NCBI GenBank assembly: GCA_963516475.1
Contig: CAUQBR010000031.1
Coordinates: forward strand, 1 to 7,110
Length of the DNA stretch: 7,110 bases
From: JABCPE02 sp963516475
GTDB lineage: Bacteria; Bacteroidota; Bacteroidia; Flavobacteriales; Weeksellaceae
Direction: 5' to 3'
Shown here: one piece after another, positions 1 through 5,546 of the stretch
Layout of the letters: every line of letters begins with the position of its first letter
Position numbering within the stretch: the first letter of the stretch is position 1
Translations under genes and position numbers: made by a program
Notes under the pieces: generated by a model
Database searches by the model: none
Told to the model about the DNA's origin: nothing
Seen by the model: the letters and a program-made list of their open reading frames with translations, nothing else

Positions 1-5
1 GGCGT

Positions 6-779
6 ATGGGCGCTGGCGAAGATTATAAATGTGATTTTTGGAATTGGTATGAAACACTCTCACCTGAGCAGCAGCGAGAGTACCAAGCACTTTTCCCTTA
101 TCCTCGCTTCTGGCATTATAACAACTGGGAAGTGAATGATTTAGAAATAGAAGATAGACTGGATAATGAAGAGGACTATTACTACGAGGGAATCCCGTTT
201 TGGCAGCCCAAAGGCGCTTATAAATACTCCAAAAAAACTTTTATCAATTCTCCAAAAAAACTCAAATTCATCTTCTTCTGGAAGCCCAATGCTAATGCCA
301 TAGATGAATCTTGTTTAGGGCAGTGGCAGCCTTCGCCTTTTTATGTCGATGGAGATAAATATTCCTGTGCTGAGCAGTATATGATGGCTGAAAAAGCGCG
401 TTTATTTGGTGATGAAGAGGTTAGGGAAGAAATAATGAACACCTCCGACCCTAAACTAATGAAAGCTCTGGGCAGAAAGGTGCGCAACTTTGACCCTCAG
501 GTGTGGGACAAAGCCAAATACAGCATCGTGCTCAATGGGAATTACTACAAATTCATTCAGAATAAGGAAATGATGGACTTTTTGCTCTCTACCGGTGATA
601 AAATACTGGTAGAAGCCAGCCCAGTGGATACCATTTGGGGGATAGGCTTAGGCAAAGACAATGAGAAAGCACATAACATCGCCTCGTGGCGTGGTCAAAA
701 CCTTTTAGGTTTTGCACTGATGGAAGTAAGGGATGAGATTAGAAAGCTTTATCAAAATGTGCATTTGCTGAAAAAATAA
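6..779 (+). CDS. NADAR (YbiA-like) family protein with acidic N-terminal extension
   Basis: Residues about 88-247 read as a NADAR domain: F-W-K-P near 90-94, S-P-F-Y-V-D-G-D-K-Y at 110-119, the E-Q-Y-M-M-A-E-K-A helix at 123-131, W-D-K-A-K-Y around 167-172, K-F-I-Q-N at 182-186, E-A-S-P-V-D-T-I-W-G-I-G at 203-214, and a closing G-x-N-L-L-G-x-A-L-M-E-V-R. Known members cleave N-glycosidic bonds: E. coli YbiA acts on early riboflavin intermediates, and DarG1 NADAR domains remove ADP-ribose from guanine. Which substrate this one uses cannot be told. The first ~85 residues are an acidic, Trp/Tyr-rich extension absent from the ~160-residue YbiA. No signal peptide or membrane segment is visible, so it is probably cytosolic. 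The ATG at base 6 is only the first in-window start; the frame is open to the left edge, so the true start may lie outside. It probably heads the transcript that continues into the DinB-like gene 37 bases downstream. Confidence 0.85.
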   Translation: MGAGEDYKCDFWNWYETLSPEQQREYQALFPYPRFWHYNNWEVNDLEIEDRLDNEEDYYYEGIPFWQPKGAYKYSKKTFINSPKKLKFIFFWKPNANAIDESCLGQWQPSPFYVDGDKYSCAEQYMMAEKARLFGDEEVREEIMNTSDPKLMKALGRKVRNFDPQVWDKAKYSIVLNGNYYKFIQNKEMMDFLLSTGDKILVEASPVDTIWGIGLGKDNEKAHNIASWRGQNLLGFALMEVRDEIRKLYQNVHLLKK

Positions 780-816
780 AAAGATTTTCGGTTATTAAAA
801 ATATAAATTAAAAAAA

Positions 817-1284
817 ATGAAAGAATTACTTACACCAGAGGTGCTACTGACTAATTTCAAAGATGCGCGAACTCTTACCCGAAAGGTCATTGAGGCTTTC
901 CCTGAGAAAGACCTTTTTGAATTTAGCATAGCAAATTTGCGCCCTTTTTCAGGAATGGTAGAGGAGTTTCTAAGAGTTATGGACTATCTTTTTAAAGAAA
1001 AATTTCAAGAGAAACATACGCTTTTCTTGGAAGGAAATTTTCCTACCACCAAAGCTGAAGTATTAGCTTTATGGGATAGAGCGACAGAAATTCTCGATCG
1101 TGAATGGAAAGAAGTGGGAGATTTTACCCAACCTCTGACTATCTATCAAATGACCTTTAGCTTTGTTCAATGGATACTGTACTTTATTGAGAATGAAAGT
1201 CATCATAGGGGACAGGGCTATACTTACTTGAGAGCCTTGCAAATAGACCCTCCTTACTTCTGGGGAAGGGAAAGTTTTCAATAA
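817..1284 (+). CDS. DinB-like four-helix protein with degenerate metal site
   Basis: The 155-residue product has the length and helical pattern of the DinB/YfiT-like fold. Its strongest mark is the C-terminal signature E-N-E-S-H-H-R-G-Q-G-Y-T-Y-L-R at 125-139, followed by a P-P-x-F-W-x-R-E ending. Many DinB proteins bind a metal through three histidines, one in helix 2 and two in an H-x-x-x-H motif. Here Asn126 stands at the first H-x-x-x-H position, and the helix-2 region (about 45-58) has no His, so a standard three-His site cannot form. I recall Bacteroidota relatives with a similar N-E-x-H-H-R-G-Q form, so this may be a subfamily trait rather than decay. The family includes thiol-dependent metalloenzymes and proteins of unknown role; no reaction can be assigned. 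The start is the first ATG after an A-rich leader, with no Shine-Dalgarno site. It is probably co-transcribed with the neighbours on both sides. Confidence 0.8.
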   Translation: MKELLTPEVLLTNFKDARTLTRKVIEAFPEKDLFEFSIANLRPFSGMVEEFLRVMDYLFKEKFQEKHTLFLEGNFPTTKAEVLALWDRATEILDREWKEVGDFTQPLTIYQMTFSFVQWILYFIENESHHRGQGYTYLRALQIDPPYFWGRESFQ

Positions 1285-1297
1285 TAATTAATATCTA

Positions 1298-2932
1298 ATG
1301 AACACAGACAGCATTATAAAAGAAATCTTAACTGGGATAGAAGATGCCTTTAACGAGCTAGACTTACCCAAAAAACCCTATGGAAGAAATGAACTTTGGG
1401 AGGGAATTACTAATTATTTCAAAATCAAACAATTAAGGGATAAAATAGAGTTTTATAATAGTGATTACGAATATACATCGGAATACACCACCATCGCTGG
1501 ATTTCACGAAATTCCTCAGGAAACGGTGGAAAACACCATCATTCCCGCTTTGGAAGAACAACTTACCCAAATGTTCTTTAATCCTGATTTTTATTATCGT
1601 TTTGAATACAAACTTACCTTAGTGTTTGAATTTCAGTTTGGGCTAGGACGCCACATTCAAAAAAAACTGCACCTAGAAAACCCTGAGCGCAAAGCTGAAC
1701 TTAAACAGCGTTTGGATACTTATGTACAAAAAGTTATCTATGATGCTACCGACAAAATGAAAGAAAAAGAAATCCATAGTTTCTTTGACAAACTCTTTGA
1801 TTTTGAGCTCAATGGCTATAGTGAAGACAAGGTGATTGAAATCCTAGAAAAAGGCTTTTCGCTCATAGACCCTAAATGGAAAAAGACAATGGAAGAATAT
1901 CGGTTTGGGTTGCACTACCACACCAATGAGTGGAAAGAAGCTGTCTTTATGCCTTTGTATTATAATGTTAAAGGAGAAGATTGGTCAAAAGAATATACGC
2001 TCAAAAAAGATTTGGAAGTAAAAAATGTAGACCAAGCTAAACTAAATCTATTTGTACAACAAGCCCTTTGGAACATTAAACACCAACGATACAACTGGGA
2101 TGTAAGGTTTGCTTGTGAGGATTTGGAGCGTGCAGCCAAGGAATTAGGTTCTGAAAAAGCGGCTATGTATCTAAAAAAAGGTACAGGAAACCTGCCTGAA
2201 AACATCATTCACTACAAGGATGATGATATAGAATGCAATGCCAACGATGTATTGGCTACAATCAATGTAAAAATCAAGCAAGAGTCAGCCGCAGCTTATG
2301 ATAAAGCGCTCGATTTCATCATCGCTCTTTTGAAAACCAACTTCCCAAAAAGTTATCAAATTAAACTCAGTTCCAAAGCGCCTAAGCAGTTTTTGGATAT
2401 CAAAGGCATTGCTAAATCATCTACTCATCGTTTCTTTGCTCAAGCCCTACAATACGGGGATTTGCGTCCTAAATTGATAGCTTATGCTGAGGCAGCTATG
2501 AAAGAATCCCAATACTATACTGATGCAGAAGATGAAGAAAAAAGCGGTATGCCTGGCAGTTATGCAGTCTTTGGTTTAGGCCTGATTGGAGAAGAATATT
2601 TCCCACTGGTAAGCAGGTATTTTGAGCTTTTGGATGATGAGCATCAGATGGTGCATAAATACTTCATAACCGCCCTGATTGAGCGCTATGGAGTGAATGA
2701 AAAATCCTTACCGATTATCTGTCAAGGGATTACCTCTGCGCAGTTTGATATGGTGTTCAAGAATTTAGCAAAAGAAATGGAAAATCCAGAGAAAAAACAG
2801 CTTTTAATCAATTTTCTCAAAGAAAAAGAAGCCTTTTTTGCTTCTAAAGAAGAAACCTACAACTTTTATAAATTCTACGAAGAACAGATTTGCTATGCTA
2901 TCTATGGCAAACAATGGAAGAAAAAAATATAA
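1298..2932 (+). CDS. Uncharacterised 544-residue soluble protein, possibly DUF6138-like
   Basis: I do not recognise a function. The protein is charged (Lys/Glu-rich), has no signal peptide or membrane segment, and looks mainly helical, so it is probably cytosolic. The most conserved-looking part is residues about 420-495: a G-M-P-G-S-Y-A-V-F-G-L-G-L stretch, then E-E-Y-F-P-L-V, D-D-E-H-Q, and I-E-R-Y-G-V. This resembles what I recall of DUF6138 proteins, but the assignment is from memory and weak. The gene starts 13 bases after the DinB-like stop, so co-transcription is likely. Its last codons form one arm of an inverted repeat and the TAA lies in the loop. Residues 478-493 recur as a broken copy 1.4 kb downstream (4174-4223), which shows that at least one relative of this gene once existed at this locus. 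Such tandem relatives are common for immunity-type genes, but no toxin is visible here. Confidence 0.75.
   Translation: MNTDSIIKEILTGIEDAFNELDLPKKPYGRNELWEGITNYFKIKQLRDKIEFYNSDYEYTSEYTTIAGFHEIPQETVENTIIPALEEQLTQMFFNPDFYYRFEYKLTLVFEFQFGLGRHIQKKLHLENPERKAELKQRLDTYVQKVIYDATDKMKEKEIHSFFDKLFDFELNGYSEDKVIEILEKGFSLIDPKWKKTMEEYRFGLHYHTNEWKEAVFMPLYYNVKGEDWSKEYTLKKDLEVKNVDQAKLNLFVQQALWNIKHQRYNWDVRFACEDLERAAKELGSEKAAMYLKKGTGNLPENIIHYKDDDIECNANDVLATINVKIKQESAAAYDKALDFIIALLKTNFPKSYQIKLSSKAPKQFLDIKGIAKSSTHRFFAQALQYGDLRPKLIAYAEAAMKESQYYTDAEDEEKSGMPGSYAVFGLGLIGEEYFPLVSRYFELLDDEHQMVHKYFITALIERYGVNEKSLPIICQGITSAQFDMVFKNLAKEMENPEKKQLLINFLKEKEAFFASKEETYNFYKFYEEQICYAIYGKQWKKKI
2729..2772 (+). repeat. Intact member of a short direct repeat shared with 4174-4223
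   Basis: The first 32 bases match 4174-4205 at 30 positions. The match then continues across a one-base gap for roughly 15 more bases. Here it is coding and encodes I478-T-S-A-Q-F-D-M-V-F-K-N-L of the 544-residue protein. Confidence 0.85.
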
Positions 2933-2947
2933 TTTTTTCTTCCATTG
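2912..2947. terminator. 15-bp inverted repeat between convergent genes, probable bidirectional terminator
   Basis: The arm CAATGGAAGAAAAAA (2912-2926) is perfectly complementary to TTTTTTCTTCCATTG (2933-2947), with a 6-base loop that includes the TAA stop of the upstream gene. It lies between two genes that end facing each other, only 41 bases apart. Four of the 15 pairs are G-C, and the A and T runs sit next to the loop rather than after the stem, so it is not a textbook intrinsic terminator. The DNA beyond it (2949-2984) is T-rich. The role is inferred from position and symmetry. Confidence 0.5.
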
Positions 2948-2973
2948 CTTAGGATTTTTATTCTATAAGAATT

Positions 2974-4011
2974 TTATTTTTGATTTAACCACTTTTTGTA
3001 CGCTTCTCTGAGTGCTTGTGCCTGCGCCTTGTGTGGGCTCAGCGTGCTCATATCGTCATAATATTGGAAGGAAACGGCCTTACTTATCTTTGGCAGCGCT
3101 GTTTCTATAGCGAGCTGTTGTTTTACCCTATCGAAGGTTGCAGGAGTAAAAGGATATTCTCCCGTAGGTGAATAAAAGGTTTCCAAATCTGTCCAGAAAG
3201 CTCCTTTGTAGTTTTTGTTTTCCTCAAAAAGTCCTTTTTGAGCACTTTGATAATAAGTATTCAACTGATCAAGCGTTACATGCTTTGCTCCTACCCCATC
3301 TTGTAACATAATGATTTGCAGTTGGCTTTTTCCAAGTTCTGCCATAAAATGCTGTAATTGGTTAGGAGTGGTAAGTTTACTATTCCAAAATGCCGCAATA
3401 GAAACAGGCTTCCCTCCCCAACTGTGAAGTGCATCAGCAATAGGATTTACAAACACATCCCTAAAAAGCGCTATTTTTTCATCAGAGCCATAGGCATAAG
3501 GCTCTGGTTCGTGAGGTATGTACCACCCTTTGAAAGCTGGATGATTTCCAAACCTTGAATTAATTTCTTTAGCCAATTCTATACATCGCTGAGCATTAAG
3601 CTGAAGCCAAGCTCTATTTGTTTGGTTTTGCCAATAAATCTCATCAAAGTGAAGCCCTATATGTACTTCTATTCCTTGTTTTTGTGCAGCCTCAAAGAGT
3701 CGTGACAAGGTATGACGGCTCTTTTGAGAAGTAAAAGTATTAGCTGAATCAAACCAAGTAATATCGTTATATGCATTCTTGAAAGCAGTATATTGTACGA
3801 TTACTGTATTGATTTTTAACTCTTTAAGTTCAGAAAAAAACATTTCCCATTGAGCAGTTGTCCAATCATTTTTACCAAAAAGCTGGACAAAAGTTCCTGT
3901 AAGATAAGGAGGTTCTTTACTAATAGAGGATGTTTGCTCTTCTGTACTGGCTCTATTACAAGCACTTAGCAGCAAGATGCTACTTAGGATTAAGGATAAA
4001 AACTTCTTCAT
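2974..4011 (-). CDS. Lipoprotein with DUF4434-type (glycoside-hydrolase-like TIM barrel) domain
   Basis: The 345-residue product starts with M-K-K-F, a hydrophobic stretch and the lipobox L-S-A-C with Cys18, so it should be a signal-peptidase-II lipoprotein. The residues after Cys18 (N-R-A-S-T-E-E) lack an acidic cluster immediately next to the Cys, so surface export is not clearly signalled. From about residue 37, the T-G-T-F-V-Q-L-F-G opening, a W-x-x-x-Q-W-x-x-x-F helix and the I-N-T-V-I-V-Q-Y-T strand match DUF4434, a barrel family related to glycoside hydrolases. Candidate acidic catalytic residues are Glu168 and Glu170 in G-W-Y-I-P-H-E-P-E-P and Glu277 in F-W-T-D-L-E-T-F; this is inferred from barrel position. 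A role in handling a carbohydrate polymer at the envelope is plausible, with substrate unknown. The frame extends to a TTG at 4020, but that codon overlaps the promoter, so ATG 4011 is preferred. It is monocistronic and convergent with the gene to its left. Confidence 0.8.
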   Translation of the reverse strand: MKKFLSLILSSILLLSACNRASTEEQTSSISKEPPYLTGTFVQLFGKNDWTTAQWEMFFSELKELKINTVIVQYTAFKNAYNDITWFDSANTFTSQKSRHTLSRLFEAAQKQGIEVHIGLHFDEIYWQNQTNRAWLQLNAQRCIELAKEINSRFGNHPAFKGWYIPHEPEPYAYGSDEKIALFRDVFVNPIADALHSWGGKPVSIAAFWNSKLTTPNQLQHFMAELGKSQLQIIMLQDGVGAKHVTLDQLNTYYQSAQKGLFEENKNYKGAFWTDLETFYSPTGEYPFTPATFDRVKQQLAIETALPKISKAVSFQYYDDMSTLSPHKAQAQALREAYKKWLNQK

Positions 4012-4017
4012 AGAGCA

Positions 4018-4047
4018 CAAATGTAAGGATTAATTTTTAATGCTCAA
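4018..4047 (-). promoter_or_regulatory. Bacteroidota promoter for the DUF4434 lipoprotein, near-leaderless
   Basis: Read on the minus strand, TTG (4047-4045) is followed by a 19-base spacer and TACATTTG (4025-4018), an exact fit to the TAnnTTTG -7 box with the usual -33 spacing. The box ends only six bases before the ATG at 4011. Transcription should therefore begin at or within a few bases of the start codon, leaving essentially no 5' leader. This also argues against the TTG at 4020 as the translation start. Confidence 0.65.
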
Positions 4048-4085
4048 TACATAATGACAGAAGAAGGTAGTTAATTACTAATCAC

Positions 4086-4093
4086 TATCTTTG
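4086..4093 (+). promoter_or_regulatory. Candidate -7 box for the rightward gene cluster
   Basis: TATCTTTG matches TAnnTTTG exactly, in the divergent intergenic region and pointing at the 88-residue gene about 130 bases on. No TTG or TTTG lies 17-23 bases upstream, so the -33 half is missing. The gap 4012-4223 otherwise holds the leftward promoter at 4018-4047 and the gene relic at 4174-4223; the remainder is A/T-rich with nothing else recognisable. Confidence 0.35.
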
Positions 4094-4173
4094 TCTCTGA
4101 TTTTGAAAACAAATTATTTAACCTAAAAAACAAAATAAGAAATCAAATATATCAAGTTAAATTTTACCATAGA

Positions 4174-4227
4174 ATTACCTCGGCGCAGTTTGATATGGTA
4201 TTCAAAATTTGGAAAAAGAAAGTATGA
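4174..4227 (+). pseudogene. Relic of a paralogue of the 544-residue gene (near-3' fragment, frameshifted)
   Basis: This stretch encodes I-T-S-A-Q-F-D-M-V-F-K, identical to residues 478-488 of the 544-residue protein. At DNA level 30 of the first 32 bases agree with 2729-2760. Both differences are synonymous third-position changes (TCT/TCG for Ser, GTG/GTA for Val). A one-base deletion follows near 4205-4206. Beyond it, reading one base over, the next codons again match (AAT Asn, then TTA/TTG for Leu). In the undamaged frame the relic ends at TGA 4225-4227, which overlaps the ATG of the next gene. The frame is open leftward to 4075 but has no ATG before 4195, and I see no further similarity there. 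Synonymous-only substitution suggests a functional paralogue that later broke. A recombination scar is the alternative. Confidence 0.7.
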
Positions 4228-4490
4228 ATAAACCACTGGACAACATTACTCATGAAACATTTCTAAAACTGATGGAACACCTCAAAAATCTACAAGAATT
4301 TACCTTTTTAGAATACATAATGGCGCCTGAAGCGGACATTTTTTATTTCAATTTCATGGAAAAAACCATGAAAATAAAATGGGATTTGGATTATGGTCTT
4401 TCTTTAGAGACAAAATCACTCTCTACATCAGATAAAGATTTGTTTTTAAATATTTTACATAAAGAAATTTTATCTTTGGAAAATCAATGA
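4224..4490 (+). CDS. Small unknown protein, 88 residues, start embedded in the relic
   Basis: I do not recognise a family. The ATG at 4224 (M-N-K-P-L-D) is preferred over an in-frame TTG at 4209: the TTG lies inside the relic's homology to the 544-residue gene, and a purine-rich GGAAAAAG sits just before the ATG. The product is soluble and mixed in charge. A helical first third (H-E-T-F-L-K-L-M-E-H-L-K) is followed by aromatic strand-like segments (D-I-F-Y-F-N-F, M-K-I-K-W-D-L) and a helical tail. No signal peptide or membrane segment is present. Its stop overlaps the next start as ATGA (4487-4490), implying translational coupling with the membrane protein. Size and context would suit an immunity-type protein, but nothing in the sequence proves it. 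With the relic's deletion repaired, the upstream frame would run straight into this gene, so its 5' end may descend from the broken paralogue. Confidence 0.6.
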   Translation: MNKPLDNITHETFLKLMEHLKNLQEFTFLEYIMAPEADIFYFNFMEKTMKIKWDLDYGLSLETKSLSTSDKDLFLNILHKEILSLENQ

Positions 4491-5056
4491 AAAAACTACT
4501 ACCTTATCTTATCGCCATTATTTTCTGCCTGCCCAATCTTTTTATTCTTTATAAAACCTTTGATGTGCTGGACAACATAGATTCTCTACCCAAGAAAACT
4601 AGTTGGGTGAAGGGATGTTGTTATTGGGGAAGGAAAAAGAGAAATCTGGATATTTATCTGGCTTCAGAACAAGAAGTAAAGCAAATGAAAGAGCCCAGCA
4701 GAGAAGGTAAAGCGGACATTTATCTCAGGGTAAAGAAATTCTCCTTCATCGACTTGCCTGAAATAAAGTTCAGGGACAAAATCACTTATTATGAACTAGA
4801 AGATGATATTGTTTACAAGATAAGTTTTTCCAGCGAACCTAAGATTATAGGAGTTGCCACCGAAGGAAATTCTGTAAGTCGCTATCATCTCTTTGTGGAA
4901 ATTATGGATTTTTATCAAACTTTGGCTTACTTTGCTATATTTGTGTTAAATCTGCTTGTGGGAAAATATTATGAAAAAATTTTCAAGACAGAAAAAGGCT
5001 TATCACTGATATTTGTTCCTATTTTATTCTATATTATTATCTTTATTATCACATAA
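4487..5056 (+). CDS. Small membrane protein with three predicted helices, unknown function
   Basis: The 189-residue product has hydrophobic segments at about 5-22, 143-159 and 171-188. The short link between the last two (160-170) carries four lysines, and the N-terminus begins M-K-K. The positive-inside rule therefore places both in the cytosol and the ~120-residue central region (23-142) outside the inner membrane. That region contains an adjacent Cys pair at 44-45 followed by a basic W-G-R-K-K-R patch, and then strand-like segments (A-D-I-Y-L-R-V, D-D-I-V-Y-K-I-S-F). I do not recognise the fold. The first helix lacks a convincing cleavage site, so it is probably a membrane anchor. The ATGA overlap with the preceding 88-residue gene suggests that the two are made together and may work together. 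Confidence 0.65.
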   Translation: MKKLLPYLIAIIFCLPNLFILYKTFDVLDNIDSLPKKTSWVKGCCYWGRKKRNLDIYLASEQEVKQMKEPSREGKADIYLRVKKFSFIDLPEIKFRDKITYYELEDDIVYKISFSSEPKIIGVATEGNSVSRYHLFVEIMDFYQTLAYFAIFVLNLLVGKYYEKIFKTEKGLSLIFVPILFYIIIFIIT

Positions 5057-5061
5057 TTTCT

Positions 5062-5069
5062 TATATTTG
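5062..5069 (+). promoter_or_regulatory. Candidate -7 box upstream of the DUF4298 gene
   Basis: TATATTTG fits TAnnTTTG and lies about 40 bases before the ATG at 5109, giving a leader of normal length. No TTG is found at the expected -33 distance. In such A/T-rich DNA the match may be chance. If real, the DUF4298 gene has its own transcript besides any read-through from the membrane-protein gene. Confidence 0.35.
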
Positions 5070-5108
5070 AATAGAAATATTAAAGGGTAGTTTTAAAATA
5101 TTTCCAAA

Positions 5109-5426
5109 ATGAAAGAGCGATATGAAAACATCCGCGAGATGAACGAAATTTTAATAAAAATAGAGACCATTCTTACCAAAGCTGAAGAAGTACTAGAAGA
5201 ATGGAAAGCTGTTCAGCCAGATTATGACAGACTCGTGGCGTACTACGACAGTAAACAATGGCGCGAAGACTATTTCGACAGTAATGATGGCAAAATCCCC
5301 GATGAAGTTCCTCAGTGGGTGCTTACCCAAGATGCAATTTTTGATGCCATAGGTACTCAGTTCTACCTCGCTGATGAATTCCAAACCCTCCTAAAAACAA
5401 TCAAAGATAAAGAATGGAAAGAGTAG
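5109..5426 (+). CDS. DUF4298 domain protein
   Basis: The 105-residue product matches the pattern I know for DUF4298. It has an N-terminal amphipathic helix of about 40 residues (E-R-Y-E-N-I-R-E-M-N-E), then Y-Y-D-S-K-Q-W-R-E-D at 45-54, G-K-I-P at 61-64, and V-L-T-Q-D-A-I-F-D at 71-79, where relatives usually show V-L-S-E-D-A. Length is normal for the family and the gene looks intact. It is a small, acidic, soluble protein, mostly helical. The family has no known function, and many members lie in accessory regions of Bacteroidota and Firmicutes genomes. The ATG follows a T/A-rich leader without a Shine-Dalgarno site. It lies 52 bases after the membrane-protein gene on the same strand, so it may share its transcript or use the candidate promoter in between. 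Confidence 0.75.
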   Translation: MKERYENIREMNEILIKIETILTKAEEVLEEWKAVQPDYDRLVAYYDSKQWREDYFDSNDGKIPDEVPQWVLTQDAIFDAIGTQFYLADEFQTLLKTIKDKEWKE

Positions 5427-5444
5427 GTTTCATGGTGAAATATA

Positions 5445-5477
5445 AATTTTAACACTTTAAAATTCAAATATTTTTTT
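5445..5477 (+). terminator. Weak AT-only hairpin with T run after the DUF4298 gene
   Basis: AATTTTAA (5445-5452) and TTAAAATT (5457-5464) form an 8-bp stem with a CACT loop, followed by a run of seven T ending at 5477. The stem has no G-C pair, and the T run overlaps the -33 region of the next promoter. Termination here is only a possibility. Confidence 0.25.
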
Positions 5478-5504
5478 GTTTTTAACATTTTTTTTATAAC
5501 TTTG
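5475..5504 (+). promoter_or_regulatory. Bacteroidota promoter for the large exported-protein gene
   Basis: TTTG (5475-5478), an 18-base spacer and TAACTTTG (5497-5504) match the Bacteroidota -33/-7 consensus. The start codon lies 42 bases further on, leaving a leader of about 35 bases that is A/T-rich before the ATG. This is the best complete rightward promoter in the window. Confidence 0.75.
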
Positions 5505-5546
5505 CCGATTGAAGTTAGTGTGTAAAAAATACAAATTTTAATAGAT

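Noticed and set aside
1960..2208. Other overlapping frames (minus 1069-1281, 1960-2208 and 5193-5384; plus 3358-3558)
   Set aside because: Each is embedded in a gene with clear coding character and has no promoter, leader or recognisable motif of its own.
4012..4020. TTG at 4020 as the start of the lipoprotein
   Set aside because: It overlaps the -7 promoter box and would put M-C-S before a normal M-K-K-F signal sequence. ATG 4011 gives a standard lipoprotein signal.
4054..4074. Six-codon open frame in the divergent intergenic region
   Set aside because: It is too short, with no promoter placed to transcribe it and no sign of a leader-peptide structure.
4209..4223. TTG at 4209 as the start of the 88-residue gene
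   Set aside because: The extra five codons lie in the relic's homology to the 544-residue gene, and a normal ATG follows at 4224 with a purine-rich stretch before it.
4236..4721. Two 11-base matches between the 88-residue and membrane-protein genes (CTGGACAACAT at 4236 and 4568; AGCGGACATTT at 4331 and 4711)
   Set aside because: They occur in the same order but with different spacing, and the encoded proteins show no similarity around them. Shared dipeptides and codon bias are a sufficient explanation.
5428..5440. Small TTTCA-TGG-TGAAA palindrome after the DUF4298 stop
   Set aside because: A five-base-pair stem with a three-base loop and no T run directly after it is expected by chance in A/T-rich DNA.
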